This document shows, piece by piece, positions 8,353 to 18,058 of a stretch of 64,000 nt of DNA; positions within the stretch are counted from its first letter, which is position 1, and every line of letters begins with the position of its first letter. The notes beneath the pieces were generated by a model. It made no database searches. It saw only the letters and a list, made by a program, of their open reading frames with translations, and was not told the DNA's origin. The translations under genes were made by a program, and so were the position numbers. Source of the DNA: Alicyclobacillus acidocaldarius subsp. acidocaldarius Tc-4-1 (GTDB lineage Bacteria > Bacillota > Bacilli > Alicyclobacillales > Alicyclobacillaceae); contig NC_017167.1 in the NCBI RefSeq assembly GCF_000219875.1, positions 372,001 through 436,000 on the forward strand. The letters run 5' to 3'.

Positions 8353-9569
8353 TGTTCGTCGAGATCGTGCGCGTGGCATGGAGAAGCATCCAAGCGAATA
8401 AGATGCGTTCATTCCTGACGATGCTCGGCATCATCATCGGTGTCATGGCGGTCATCCTTAGTTCTGCGATTGGTCTCAGCGCGAAAGCGGGCGTGACCAA
8501 ACAGGTGGAGAGCCTTGGCTCAAACATATTGACTGTGCTACCGGGATCCGTCACCGTGGGTGGTGTCAGTCGCGAGTTTGGAGCCGTGTCAACGCTTACC
8601 GTGGCAGACGCGCAGGCTATTCTAGCGCAGGACCCAGATGTGGCCTATGTATCGCCGTTGGTGACGGCGAATGAACAGGTGATCTGCGGTGGTAACAACC
8701 TAAACACGTCCATTGAAGGCACGAGTGCGGATTATCCGTCCATCCGCAACGTCACGATGGCCAAGGGGCGCTACTTTCTCCCCTCAGAAGTACAGGACGC
8801 GTCGGATGTGGCCGTGTTGGGGAGCCAGGCATACCAGAGCCTCTTTTCGGGCACGGCCGTCAATCCTGTCGGACAAACCATCTCAATCGGCGGAATTCCG
8901 TTCACTGTTGTGGGCGTAGCAGCCAGCCAGGGCGCGAGTGGATTTTCGAACCAAGACGACGCCATCGCCATTCCATACACGACGGCTATGAACCTATTCG
9001 CAAGTGGCAACACGGTGAATGAGATCCTCGTGGCGGCGAAATCACCAGATGTTATGGACCGCGCGCAGTTGGAGATTGAATCGACGCTCAGGGCGATGCA
9101 TCAGTTGGCTCCCAGTCAATCCGACGACTTCCAGATTGTGAATCAGGCGACCATTCTCAACGCGTTAAGCGGCGTTTCTCGCATTTTGACGCTACTCTTG
9201 GATGGCATTTCTGCGATTTCGCTTCTTGTGGGCGGTATTGGGATCATGAACATTATGTTGGTATCGGTGACGGAACGCACACGCGAGATCGGCATTCGCA
9301 AGGCGATAGGCGCTACGCGCCGCATCATTTCAGCCCAGTTCTTAACGGAGGCCACCATGTTGAGCGTTGCTGGCGCATGCTCAGGGCTCATTTTAGCCGG
9401 CGCAGGGACCTGGGTCATGTCCATGGTAACGGGGGACGGAGATCTGTTCTCTCCAGTGGCGGCACTCGCGTCACTCGGCTTTTCGCTCGCGGTTGGTCTC
9501 ATCTTCGGTGTTTATCCGGCCCGAAAAGCGGCGAGCCTCAAACCGATTGATGCGCTGCGCTTCGAATGA
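8352..9569 (+). CDS. ABC transporter permease, MacB/FtsX type
   Basis: A 405-residue permease with the MacB layout. It has a first TM near the N-terminus (FLTMLGIIIGVMAVILSSAIG), a large extracytoplasmic MacB_PCD domain (to about residue 270), then three TM segments (ISLLVGGIGIMNIMLVSVTERTREIG; ATMLSVAGACSGLILAGAG; LASLGFSLAVGLIFGVYPA). The cytoplasmic ERTREIGIRKAIGA motif contacts the ATPase. It ends with PARKAASLKPIDALRFE, a typical family C-terminus. It is the last gene of the adaptor-ATPase-permease operon. The exported compound is unknown; toxins, peptides or lipids are usual for the class. Confidence 0.93.
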   Translation: MFVEIVRVAWRSIQANKMRSFLTMLGIIIGVMAVILSSAIGLSAKAGVTKQVESLGSNILTVLPGSVTVGGVSREFGAVSTLTVADAQAILAQDPDVAYVSPLVTANEQVICGGNNLNTSIEGTSADYPSIRNVTMAKGRYFLPSEVQDASDVAVLGSQAYQSLFSGTAVNPVGQTISIGGIPFTVVGVAASQGASGFSNQDDAIAIPYTTAMNLFASGNTVNEILVAAKSPDVMDRAQLEIESTLRAMHQLAPSQSDDFQIVNQATILNALSGVSRILTLLLDGISAISLLVGGIGIMNIMLVSVTERTREIGIRKAIGATRRIISAQFLTEATMLSVAGACSGLILAGAGTWVMSMVTGDGDLFSPVAALASLGFSLAVGLIFGVYPARKAASLKPIDALRFE

Positions 9570-9590
9570 CGAGCGTCGCATCACGACGCG

Positions 9591-9627
9591 AAAAAACGCC
9601 GGGCAATCTCCCTTGCGTTGCCCGGCG
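9591..9627 (-). terminator. Rho-independent terminator
   Basis: CGCCGGGCAA (9597-9606) and TTGCCCGGCG (9618-9627) form a perfect ten-base stem. On the minus strand it is followed by a run of six T (9596-9591), so it terminates the minus-strand gene at 9642 and may also stop plus-strand reading from the ABC operon. Confidence 0.9.
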
Positions 9628-9641
9628 CATCTTGTTGATCC

Positions 9642-10340
9642 TCAAGTTGTTGATGTGGTGTTGGCTTCGCCTGACGTGTTCGACGTACTGTTGGACGTGG
9701 TGGTAGCGCCGCTGCTCGTCGAGTTCGAGCTGGTGCTGGACGTACTCGAGCCCGTTGAGGTCTGTGTGGTTGTCGGCGTTGCGCCAAGCGCGCGGATGGC
9801 CTCGCGCAACTTTGCCATGAGCAGATTCTCGAGGTTCCAGAGCTGGCGCAGTTGCCCGGTCGGCACGTTGCTTTCGGACGTGACCTGGTTCAACTCCTGC
9901 GTGAACTGGCTGTACTCCTTTGAGATTTGCTGCTCGAGGGCGGCGAGGGCGTGCGTGTCGCGCAGCGCCGCCTCGGCCTGGGCGACCTGCTTGAGAATTT
10001 GGTTCATCGTCTGGCGCGCAGATTCGCTTGAGGTGGCGTTCTGAAGCGCCGTGAGGTCCGACTGCAACTCCGAGATGAGCTTTTGGACGGCGGCAGGCTG
10101 CGTGGACGAGCCGCTTGCCTGAACCAACGATTCATACTGTTGATACAGCGCGTTGACTGCGGAGGCATTCGCTTCCACATCCGTCAGCGTGATGCTCTCA
10201 TGCAGGCCGCGGCTGACGGCAGCCGGATGGCCGAGGTGAAGTCCCCTGGGCGCGGCGAGTGCGATGGGGCTGGCTGCGGCCAGGACGGTGCCGGCCGTGG
10301 CGACTGCAGCGAGCCGGCGGGTCCAACGTGTGCTTTTCAT
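9642..10340 (-). CDS. Secreted coiled-coil protein of unknown function
   Basis: A protein of about 232 residues with a Sec signal peptide (RRLAAVATAGTVLAAASPIALAAP), a helical, Gln/Leu-rich middle likely to form coiled coil (about residues 50-170), and a Ser/Thr/Asn tail of about 45 residues resembling a wall-spanning linker. ATG 10340 is chosen over ATG 10346 because AAGGGGG at 10348-10354 sits seven bases before it. I do not recognise a named domain. It stands alone between a terminator and a divergent ribokinase gene. Confidence 0.75.
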   Translation of the reverse strand: MKSTRWTRRLAAVATAGTVLAAASPIALAAPRGLHLGHPAAVSRGLHESITLTDVEANASAVNALYQQYESLVQASGSSTQPAAVQKLISELQSDLTALQNATSSESARQTMNQILKQVAQAEAALRDTHALAALEQQISKEYSQFTQELNQVTSESNVPTGQLRQLWNLENLLMAKLREAIRALGATPTTTQTSTGSSTSSTSSNSTSSGATTTSNSTSNTSGEANTTSTT

Positions 10341-10354
10341 CGACATACCCCCTT

Positions 10355-10362
10355 GTGATCAC
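10355..10362. promoter_or_regulatory. GTGATCAC palindrome in divergent spacer
   Basis: An eight-base perfect palindrome in the 97-base spacer between the divergent secreted-protein gene and ribokinase. It could be an operator, but it is short and may be chance. Confidence 0.2.
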
Positions 10363-10437
10363 GTGAAAGATGTTCCTCTGTATCCATCGAAGCTAGGACA
10401 AGAACCTCAAATTTGCCTTGAAAGCGGAGGTGGCGGC

Positions 10438-11358
10438 GTGGACGCGGTCGTGATCGGCAGCATCAACGTGGATCTCGTCGCACGGGTGCAAGAGATGCCG
10501 GGGCCTGGTGCGACGGTGCTGGCGGAATCGGCGCGGTATCAGGTGGGGGGCAAGGGCGCGAATCAGGCCATTGCCGCGGCGAGGCAGGGCGTGCGCGTGC
10601 GCATCATAGGAACTGTGGGGACAGACGCATTCGCGCCGATGCTCAAGGATTCGCTGGCCCGTGCAGGCGTCGACGTCTCAGGCGTCGCAGAGGTGCCGGG
10701 GCCGAGCGGCACGGCGATCATCTTCCTGGAGCCGAGCGGGCAAAACCGCATCGTGGTGATTCCGGGCGCCAACGCGGCCCTCTCGCCGGAATCCGTGGAG
10801 CGCGCCTTGCTCGCGACGGAGGAGCCGCGCGAGACGGCCGTGATGCTGCAGAACGAGATTCCGCGGGACGCCGTGATGGCTGCCATTCGTGCGGCACACC
10901 TGCGCGGGTGGCGCGTGGTGTGGAACGTGGCACCGCCGTCGGAGGTGCCGGCTGGTGTGCTTCGCGGTGGCGACGTGATCGCGATGAACGAGGTGGAGGC
11001 TGCCCGGGTGACGGGGCGCGAGGTGTCCGACGGGCGCGCGGCAGCAGAGGCGGCGGAGGCCATGCTGGCGCGAGGGGCGGGGCTCGCCATCGTGACGCTC
11101 GGCCCAAAGGGCGTCGTGGCGGCATCGGCCCGCGGCATCGTCCACTTCCCTGCGTGGCAGGTTGAGGTTCGCGACACCACGGCCGCGGGGGACACGTGGC
11201 TCGGCGCCTTTGTGGCCGCGTGGGACGGCGGCGAGGATGTCCGCGAGGCCCTGCGCTACGCCACGGCCGCCGCATCGCTCTGTGTGTCACGCATGGGCGC
11301 GGCCGACAGCATCCCCGCGCGCAGTGAGGTGGAGGCATTTTTGCGATCTCGTCACTAG
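10438..11358 (+). CDS. rbsK: Ribokinase (PfkB family sugar kinase)
   Basis: Phosphorylates ribose to ribose-5-phosphate in the cytoplasm. At about 306 residues it has the normal length. GTG 10438 follows GGAGGTGG; the frame continues upstream to 10264 but that part lies under the neighbouring gene. It starts VDAVVIGSINVDLVARV, followed by the first PfkB signature GGKGANQAIAAARQG (about residue 37). The second signature region is DTTAAGDTWLGAFVAAW, with catalytic Asp in AAGD where most members have GAGD. N-E motif residues (QNEIP, AMNEVEA) are present. No transport or D-ribose pyranase genes accompany it, so substrate specificity within the family is inferred. Confidence 0.85.
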   Translation: MDAVVIGSINVDLVARVQEMPGPGATVLAESARYQVGGKGANQAIAAARQGVRVRIIGTVGTDAFAPMLKDSLARAGVDVSGVAEVPGPSGTAIIFLEPSGQNRIVVIPGANAALSPESVERALLATEEPRETAVMLQNEIPRDAVMAAIRAAHLRGWRVVWNVAPPSEVPAGVLRGGDVIAMNEVEAARVTGREVSDGRAAAEAAEAMLARGAGLAIVTLGPKGVVAASARGIVHFPAWQVEVRDTTAAGDTWLGAFVAAWDGGEDVREALRYATAAASLCVSRMGAADSIPARSEVEAFLRSRH

Positions 11359-11469
11359 CACAAAATCGGTTGACGGGTCCGGCAGGAAATCCGATGTTCT
11401 CCGTCGAATCGAACATGTGTTTGCAACGGCCGTGCAAGGCCGCACTTCGTTCGGAAAGAAGGTCTCCCC

Positions 11470-12747
11470 ATGCGCATCCTCCATACTGCGGACTGGCATT
11501 TCGGCAAGACGCTTGAAGGGCGGGATCGCGCGCCCGAACAGTGGAAGTTCATCGAGGAACTCGCCGCCATCTGTGACGACGAATCGGTGGATCTCGTCCT
11601 CATGGCGGGGGACGTGTATCAGACCGTGAATCCCAGCGCAGAGGCGGAGGAGATGTTCTACCATGCGCTCCACAGGCTGGCTGCGGGCGGGCGCCGCGGC
11701 GTGGTGATCATCGCTGGCAATCACGATCACGCCGACCGCATCCGCGCCCCGCGCTGGCTGGCGGATTCCCTCGGCATTGTGCTCGTCGGCTTGCCGAAGG
11801 ACGAGATCCGCCCGACAGAAGCGCGCCGGGATGCCGTGTGGCGGCCGTGGGGCGGCGTGGGCGCCGTCGAACTGGCCGTCCCGTCGTGCCCGCACAGGGC
11901 CCGCATTGCCGCGGTGCCTTACCCCTCCGAGTCGCGGCTCGGCGAGGTCCTCTTCGACTCCCTCGAGGAGCGCGAGATGCGGCGCAGCTACAGCCAGCGC
12001 CTCGCCGACTGGTTTGCCGATCTCGCCCGCCACTTCCGCCCAGATACCGTGAATTTGCTCGCGAGCCACGTCTACGTCGCAGGCGGCATAGAGAGCGACT
12101 CGGAGATTCAAATTCAGGTGGGCGGCGCGTATGCGGTCGATCCGTCCGCGTTCCCCGCGAGCGCGCAATACGTCGCGCTCGGCCACCTGCACCGCCCGCA
12201 GGAGATGGAGGGCCCTGGCGGGGTGCCCATTCGCTACGCCGGATCGCCCATCGCGTACAGCTTTTCCGAGGCGGGGCAGCAGAAATCGGTGACGCTTGTG
12301 GAGGTGGAGCCGGGTGAGCACGCGCGGTGGCGGGAGATTCCGCTCGCTTCGGGGCGGCCGCTCGTGCGCTGGCGTGCGTCGAGCCTCGCCGAGGTGCACG
12401 CCTGGCTCGGCGAGGGGCGGGATGCGGATGCGTGGATCGATCTCGAGGTGCGCGTGGACACTGAGCTGGCGCTGCGCGACATCCAGGACCTGCGCGGTGC
12501 TGCGCCTCACATCGTCCACATCCGGCCCGTCCTGCCGTTGCAAGAGGCCGCCGAATCACAGGACGTGCAGACGTCGAGGTCCGCCTCGCCGGAGGCGCTC
12601 TTCCGCCGCTTCTTCGAAGAGAAGGTCGGCGTGCCGCCGGACGATGCGCTGGTCGAGCTGTTCCTCGAGCTCGTCCGGGACGTGGATGTGGACGAAGCCG
12701 AGGGCTCGACGGAATCCGCCGACGCCAGCGAGGAGGTGGGCGCATGA
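11470..12747 (+). CDS. sbcD: Exonuclease subunit SbcD
   Basis: The Mre11-type nuclease subunit of the SbcCD complex, which opens hairpins and trims blocked DNA ends. It has 425 residues with all metallophosphatase motifs: ADWHFGK, the MAGDVYQ Asp, GNHDHADR, ASHVYVAGG and ALGHLHRPQ. The C-terminal part carries the capping domain and an acidic tail that would meet SbcC. ATG 11470 follows GAAAGAAGG. It overlaps the sbcC start by four bases (ATGA), so the two subunits are coupled. Confidence 0.95.
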   Translation: MRILHTADWHFGKTLEGRDRAPEQWKFIEELAAICDDESVDLVLMAGDVYQTVNPSAEAEEMFYHALHRLAAGGRRGVVIIAGNHDHADRIRAPRWLADSLGIVLVGLPKDEIRPTEARRDAVWRPWGGVGAVELAVPSCPHRARIAAVPYPSESRLGEVLFDSLEEREMRRSYSQRLADWFADLARHFRPDTVNLLASHVYVAGGIESDSEIQIQVGGAYAVDPSAFPASAQYVALGHLHRPQEMEGPGGVPIRYAGSPIAYSFSEAGQQKSVTLVEVEPGEHARWREIPLASGRPLVRWRASSLAEVHAWLGEGRDADAWIDLEVRVDTELALRDIQDLRGAAPHIVHIRPVLPLQEAAESQDVQTSRSASPEALFRRFFEEKVGVPPDDALVELFLELVRDVDVDEAEGSTESADASEEVGA

Positions 12748-15700
12748 AGCCCATTCGTCTTGTCATCCAGGGGCTCCGGAGCTACCGGGAGCGGCAGGAG
12801 ATTGACTTTCAGGCGCTGACCGAACACGGCCTGTTCGGCATCTTTGGGCCGACGGGAAGCGGGAAGTCGACCATTCTCGACGCCATCACCCTGGCGCTCT
12901 TCGGGAGTGCCACGCGGGCGTCTCACAACACGCAGGGAACGGTGAATCCGCTCGAGGCGCGGATGGAAATTGTGTTTGAGTTCGAGATTGGCACCGGGGA
13001 GAGGCGCAGGCGGTATCGCGTCGAGCGAGCGTTCAAGCGCGGAAACACCGCGCTTTCGGTGACGACGGCCGCGAGTCGTCTGCTCGAGCTGGAAAACCCG
13101 GAAAGCGGTGCGCCGGGGCTCGTCATGGTGGCGGAGGGCGCGAGAGAGGTGGACGCCGCCATTCAGCGCATCCTCGGGCTCACGGACAAGGACTTCACCC
13201 GCGCCGTCGTTCTGCCCCAGGGGCAGTTCGCCGAATTTCTCCGCCTGTCCGGCGCGGAGCGCGGCATGATGCTGGAGCGGCTGTTCGGCCTCGAGCGGTA
13301 CGGCAAGAAGTTGGCGGACAAGGTGTCGCAGCGGTTGGCGGAGGGCAACCAGGAGGTCGGCCAGCTCGAAGCGGCCCTTGCCGAGGTGGGAGATGCATCC
13401 GAGGAGGCGCTGGCGCGGGCGCAGACCGCGCTTCAGGAGGCCACCTCGGCCCTTCGGTCGGCCGAAGCGGCGCGGCGAGACGCGGAGGCGCACCTGCGAG
13501 ATCTCGAACGCGTGGCCGAGCTGGATGCGGAGCGTAGACAAGCGGAGGCCGAGGCGGATCGGCTGCGCGAGCGGGCGGACGAGATGGCGAGCGTGGAGGA
13601 GAAGCTTTTGCGCCATCGCCGCGCGTCCGTCCTGATGCCCTTGGTGAAGGCGTGGGAAGAGGCGGCGGAAGGGGTGCGAGCCGCCGAGGCGGGCGCGCAG
13701 TCTGCCAGTGCTGCGCTCCAAGAGGCCGAGGCGCGGGTGGATGACGCCGCGCGATCGGAGCGGGAGGCCGCGGCCAGGCGAGAAGCCGAGGAGCCCGCGC
13801 TTCTCGCGCAACAGGCCCTTCTCCGGGAGGCGGAGGCGCTCGAGCGCGCATGGCAGGACAAGGCGCGTGCTGCGGCGGAGGCAGAGGCAGAACTCCAGGC
13901 GCAGCGGGCGCGCTTGGCGGCTGCGCAGGAGACGTGCGCCCAGTTGGAGGCGGAGGCGCAGGCACTTCGGGATGGAATCGAAGAGGCTGAACGCGCGTTC
14001 CGGGCGCACCATGTGCCGCCAGAGGTGAGATCCGCCCTGGACCGCCTCCGCCGCGCGCGCGACGATTGGAAGGCCGCAGCCCTTGCCCGGGCGCAGGAAG
14101 CGAAGCGCCTCGACGTGCGGCGAGCGGAGGTGGAGGCCGCGGAACGGGCGTACCGCGCCGCGCAGGAGGCGAGAAGCGCCCTGCTCGACGAGGCGCAGGC
14201 GCTCGAGGCGGCCAAGGCGGCGCACGAAGGCTCGAAACCCCCGGTGTCGCGCGACGGGATCGCCCATCTGCGCGCCTGGCTTCTGCGCGCGGAGGAGCGC
14301 GTGCACGAGCTCGCGCAGGCGGAGCAGGCCGTCGCCGCGGCCCGAAAACGGCGGGAGACGGTGGAGCGCGCGCGGACACAGGCGGAGGAGGTCCGGAACG
14401 CGCGCGCGAACGCGGCTGAGGCGGCTCGGGAGGCCATGGAGCGGCTGCGGTCCGAGTGGGATGCGCGGTGGGCTGCGCGGGAGCGCGAGCTTCTCGCGGC
14501 CTTGGCGCGTGAACTCGTGGAGGGGCAGCCGTGTCCGGTGTGTGGTTCGACGCATCACCCAAACCCGGCTGCCGGCGCGGTGGACGAAGCGGAGCCATGG
14601 ACCGACGCGGACGATCTCGCCCTGGCCGGCGCGGAATCCGCGTGGCGCGAAGCGGAGGACGCGCTTCGAGATGCGGAGCGACAGTATCAGGCGGCGTTTG
14701 CGCAGGCGGAAGTGGCAGAGCGCGACCTGGCGCGTGCGGAGGAAGAACGTTCGCGCAGGCTCACGGCGCTCGCGGAACTGTGGCCCGAGGCGCCGGGCGC
14801 GGCGGGGGCTGACGTGCCCGAATCGGCGGACGGCTTTCGACCGCATCTGCGCCGCGCGGCGGACGAGATTGCGGCGGGAGAAGAGGCGTGGGCGGCGTGG
14901 GAAGGTCGGGCGAAGGAACTGGCGGATCAGTGGGCGGTCCTCACCGAGCGCCTGCAGCGCGCCTCCGGGGAGGTCTTGGCAGCGGAGGAGCGCCTGAAGG
15001 CAGCGAAGGTCGAGTGGGAGCGCCAGCGCGCGAGCGCGGATCTGGCGGAGGAGCAGGTGCGGGCGTCGGCGGAGGCATTGTGCCGGGCCGCTGAAGCGGT
15101 GTCGTTTGGCGACGGGTTCGAGGGCGAGGCGCTCGCCCAGGCGGTCGAGGAGCGGCTGCGCCACCTGGAGGACGACGATCGCCAGGCTGCGGAGGCGGAT
15201 GCGCTGCGCCAGCGGCTGGCGGCGGATCTCGCACAGGTCAACGCCCGCCTGCAAGAGGCGGAGCGGGAGAAACTTGAGGCGGAGCGCCTAGCGCACGAGG
15301 TGGAGATTCAGGTTGCGCAGCTTCGTTCAGCCGAGGAGAGCGACAGGCGCAGGCTTCATGAGATGACCGGCGGGCGGCCGGTGGCGGAGGCTCGCGCAGA
15401 CGTGGAAGCGGCGCTCGAAGCCCTGAGGCGCGCACTGGCCGAGGCTGTTCGCTCGAGGCAGGAGGCCGACGTGGCGCACGACAAGGCTCGAACAGAGGCG
15501 GCGCAAGCCGAGGCGGCGCTGCAAGCCGCCCTTCGGTCGGAGACCCGCGCGCGAGAGGCCATGGATTCGGCGCTCGCCGAGTCCGACTTTGCCACGCCGG
15601 GTGACGTGCGGGACGCGCTGCTCGACGCGCGTGAAGCGGACGCGCTGGAGGCGGAGATGGAGCAGTACCGGGACGCGGTCCAGGCGGTGAGACAGCGATT

Positions 15701-16415
15701 GACCGATCTCGAGCGCCAACTCGCAGGCAGGCGCGTGGACGAGCAAGAGCTTGCCGCGGCCCGGGCCCGTGCACAGGCGGCCGAGGCGGCGCACGGCGAG
15801 GCGCAACAGCGCGTCGGCGCGTGCAGGCAACAACTGGAGGACCTCGAAGCCCGGCGCACCCGCTTCACGGAGGTGAGCGCGCAGCTCGAGCAGGCGCGTG
15901 AGATAGCACGCAGGCTGAAGACGCTTAGCGATGTGCTCCGGGCCAACGCGTTTGTGCAGTTCGTGGGGCGCGAGGAGATGGCCCAGGTAGTGCGGCAGGC
16001 GTCGGATCGGCTTGCTTCCTTGACCCACGGCCGATACCGCCTCGTGCTCGCGCCGAACGGCGATTTTGTGATGCGCGACGATCACCTCGGCGGCGTCGAG
16101 CGCCCCGTGTCGACGCTGTCGGGCGGGGAGACGTTTGTGGCCTCGCTGTCCCTCGCGCTGGCGCTCTCCGCGCACATCCAGCTTCGCGGCCAGCATCCGC
16201 TCGAGTTTTTCTTCCTGGACGAGGGCTTCGGCACGCTGGATCCCGAACTGCTGGACGTGGTTATGTCCTCGCTCGAACGGCTCCGCCACGAGCGCATGGC
16301 CATTGGGCTCATCAGCCACGTGCCGGAACTCCGCGAGCGCGTGCCGCGCCGGCTGGTGGTCGAACCCGCGGAGCCCGGTGGGCGCGGGACGCGCGTGCGG
16401 CTGGAGCGGGCGTGA
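12744..16415 (+). CDS. sbcC: Exonuclease subunit SbcC (Rad50-like ATPase)
   Basis: A 1223-residue SMC-like ATPase. It begins with MKPIRLVIQGLRSYRERQEI, the usual SbcC N-terminus, and has Walker A GPTGSGKST near residue 35. Two long, Ala/Glu/Arg-rich coiled-coil arms are joined by a zinc hook CPVC at residues 597-600 (followed by GSTHHPNP). The C-terminal lobe has signature VSTLSGGETFVASLSLALALS and Walker B FFFLDEGFGTLD. The arms are GC-rich, which creates long false open frames on the opposite strand. It forms the nuclease complex with SbcD. Confidence 0.95.
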   Translation: MKPIRLVIQGLRSYRERQEIDFQALTEHGLFGIFGPTGSGKSTILDAITLALFGSATRASHNTQGTVNPLEARMEIVFEFEIGTGERRRRYRVERAFKRGNTALSVTTAASRLLELENPESGAPGLVMVAEGAREVDAAIQRILGLTDKDFTRAVVLPQGQFAEFLRLSGAERGMMLERLFGLERYGKKLADKVSQRLAEGNQEVGQLEAALAEVGDASEEALARAQTALQEATSALRSAEAARRDAEAHLRDLERVAELDAERRQAEAEADRLRERADEMASVEEKLLRHRRASVLMPLVKAWEEAAEGVRAAEAGAQSASAALQEAEARVDDAARSEREAAARREAEEPALLAQQALLREAEALERAWQDKARAAAEAEAELQAQRARLAAAQETCAQLEAEAQALRDGIEEAERAFRAHHVPPEVRSALDRLRRARDDWKAAALARAQEAKRLDVRRAEVEAAERAYRAAQEARSALLDEAQALEAAKAAHEGSKPPVSRDGIAHLRAWLLRAEERVHELAQAEQAVAAARKRRETVERARTQAEEVRNARANAAEAAREAMERLRSEWDARWAARERELLAALARELVEGQPCPVCGSTHHPNPAAGAVDEAEPWTDADDLALAGAESAWREAEDALRDAERQYQAAFAQAEVAERDLARAEEERSRRLTALAELWPEAPGAAGADVPESADGFRPHLRRAADEIAAGEEAWAAWEGRAKELADQWAVLTERLQRASGEVLAAEERLKAAKVEWERQRASADLAEEQVRASAEALCRAAEAVSFGDGFEGEALAQAVEERLRHLEDDDRQAAEADALRQRLAADLAQVNARLQEAEREKLEAERLAHEVEIQVAQLRSAEESDRRRLHEMTGGRPVAEARADVEAALEALRRALAEAVRSRQEADVAHDKARTEAAQAEAALQAALRSETRAREAMDSALAESDFATPGDVRDALLDAREADALEAEMEQYRDAVQAVRQRLTDLERQLAGRRVDEQELAAARARAQAAEAAHGEAQQRVGACRQQLEDLEARRTRFTEVSAQLEQAREIARRLKTLSDVLRANAFVQFVGREEMAQVVRQASDRLASLTHGRYRLVLAPNGDFVMRDDHLGGVERPVSTLSGGETFVASLSLALALSAHIQLRGQHPLEFFFLDEGFGTLDPELLDVVMSSLERLRHERMAIGLISHVPELRERVPRRLVVEPAEPGGRGTRVRLERA

Positions 16416-16561
16416 GGGAGAGGGGGGCGTCGAGCGCGATATGCCCGAGGAGCCAACGTGCTCATGCGGTGGGCCGGATGCGAGCTCGACGAAACCGGGT
16501 GTTGCGCGCATGGCTGGGGCTGTCGAAGGTAGGCCCGGCGGATGGCGGTCGGTGCTCTGGG

Positions 16562-17827
16562 TCAACCTGTGAACTGCGTCCCTTCATCGGCGGATGGCGT
16601 GCGCATGCCGTTCGGCGCTCCGGGCGTGTCGCCGAGGCGCCTGACCACCCGCGAATACCCCGCGAACGCCGCCGTGGCCGCCGCACTTGCCCCTGTTGCC
16701 ACCCAGAGGATGGGCGAGATGCCGGCGAGATCGAACAGATGGCCAAACAGGACGGGCCCGAGAAGGCTGCCGACGTTGCCGATGGCGCCGACAAGTCCGA
16801 GGTAAAACGCCGCATGCGGCCCGGTCATGCGCGTGACCAGTTCCGGCACCGTGGGGGCGTTCAGCATCTCGCCGAACGTCGCCACCACCATCCCAGCCAC
16901 GAGCGCGGGATACGCTCGGTGCGCGACGGCCATCCCGGCAAAGGCGGCGGCGTACAGCGCGCTGCTTAAGACGAGCTGGGCGGTGGACTGGGCCACGCGG
17001 CGCTTGATCCACCCAATCACCGGCTGGCCCACGAGAATCAGCATGCCGTTCACCGTCCATAGTACGCTGTACGCGTCCGGGCGGTGTCCGGTCTGGTTGA
17101 GATACGGCGCCACGCCGGAGTTCCAGGCGGCGAGCGCGAGACTCAGAGCCAGCATGCCTGCCCCAAGCAGTGCATAGACCCGGTAGTTTCGAAAGAGTTG
17201 CCACGCCGACGCATTGATTTGTGGCATGGCGTCGACGGGGGCATCCTCGGACTCAGTCCCAAGCCTGCGCAGAAACCGCCACATGAACGCCGCAAACGAC
17301 AGCGTGAGGAGGCCATTTAGGAAGAACGTGAGCGTGAACGACACGGAGGCGATCACGCCCGCGAGCGCCGTGCCGACGGCGATGCCGATGTTCGTCATCA
17401 CGTACATGGTGTTGAAGAGCCGCGCGCTGACCGATTTCCACCGGTTGCCCACAAACGCGTTCAGCGCAGGCTGGGTGGCGGAGATGAGAAAGCTGTTCGC
17501 CGCGATGGCCGCGGCGTAGGGCGGCAGTGAATGCGCCAACATGAGGCTCCACTGCGCGAGCGCGGTCAAAAGCAGCGACCCGACGATGAGCCGCATCGGC
17601 CCGAGCCGATGATACATGGCGCCGCCCGCGAATTGGCCAAGGGCGCCCGCGAGCGACTGGCCGAACAACACCCAGCCTGCGGTCGCGTAATTGCCGTGAA
17701 GCACATTGTGTACGTAGATGGTAGTGAGCGGCCAAATGAAAGCGCTCCCCATCGCGTTGAACAGTCGCGCGACGAGAAACGCGTACGTCTCTTTGGGTAA
17801 GGACTGCGTGAAACGGTGCGAAAGCAT
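16562..17827 (-). CDS. MFS transporter
   Basis: A 12-TM major facilitator of 421 residues. The N-terminal half has a motif-A region (GQSLAGALGQFAGGAMYHRLGPMRLIVGSL). The substrate-determining half shows no motif I recognise; general resemblance is to YfkF/YttB-like or putative sugar/drug exporters of Firmicutes. ATG 17827 follows GGAG with about eight bases spacing. The gene is read divergently from copA, with 346 bases between. Function is inferred only at family level. Confidence 0.85.
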   Translation of the reverse strand: MLSHRFTQSLPKETYAFLVARLFNAMGSAFIWPLTTIYVHNVLHGNYATAGWVLFGQSLAGALGQFAGGAMYHRLGPMRLIVGSLLLTALAQWSLMLAHSLPPYAAAIAANSFLISATQPALNAFVGNRWKSVSARLFNTMYVMTNIGIAVGTALAGVIASVSFTLTFFLNGLLTLSFAAFMWRFLRRLGTESEDAPVDAMPQINASAWQLFRNYRVYALLGAGMLALSLALAAWNSGVAPYLNQTGHRPDAYSVLWTVNGMLILVGQPVIGWIKRRVAQSTAQLVLSSALYAAAFAGMAVAHRAYPALVAGMVVATFGEMLNAPTVPELVTRMTGPHAAFYLGLVGAIGNVGSLLGPVLFGHLFDLAGISPILWVATGASAAATAAFAGYSRVVRRLGDTPGAPNGMRTPSADEGTQFTG

Positions 17828-18058
17828 GATCAGAGCTCCAGCGTGCGACGTATCGGCCCGTGCAATGGGCTGATTCTAAAGTTAACGCTTGTTTACGCGC
17901 GGCGCAACCAGATGGAACGGCGTGCAGCGTGGCCTGCGAAACAGGGGCTCGATTCGCATAGGCTGAGGTGCCAGTCTCTTCCATGAGGACATCGGCTCGT
18001 GGCCAGATCCCTTGACGCCAAATACCCTACAGGGGTATTGTTATTTCGGAAGGACTTC
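17828..18058. other. Divergent spacer between MFS gene and copA
   Basis: This 346-base gap (to copA at 18174) holds the upstream region of the minus-strand MFS gene (an AT-rich stretch around 17876-17895 is the likely promoter), the CsoR-type operator at 18022-18038, and a small candidate leader ORF at 18059-18151. Confidence 0.5.
18012..18041 (+). promoter_or_regulatory. copA promoter overlapped by a CsoR operator
   Basis: A -35 TTGACG (18012-18017) and a -10 TATTGT (18036-18041) are 18 bases apart. ATACCCTACAGGGGTAT at 18022-18038 fills the spacer and touches the -10. It closely matches the B. subtilis copZA CsoR operator (ATACCCTACGGGGGTAT). Known CsoR proteins release this site when they bind Cu(I), so copA should be copper-induced. 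No csoR gene is in the window. Confidence 0.85.

Noticed and set aside
12507-15254. 915-codon open frame on the minus strand
   Set aside because: It lies opposite sbcD/sbcC. The GC-rich, third-position-biased sbcC arms leave the antisense frame open; the product is Arg/Leu-rich with no domain and no ribosome site.
16441-16572. 43-codon ORF with several Cys just after sbcC
   Set aside because: No ribosome site at useful distance and no resemblance to a known family; it overlaps the end of the convergent MFS gene.
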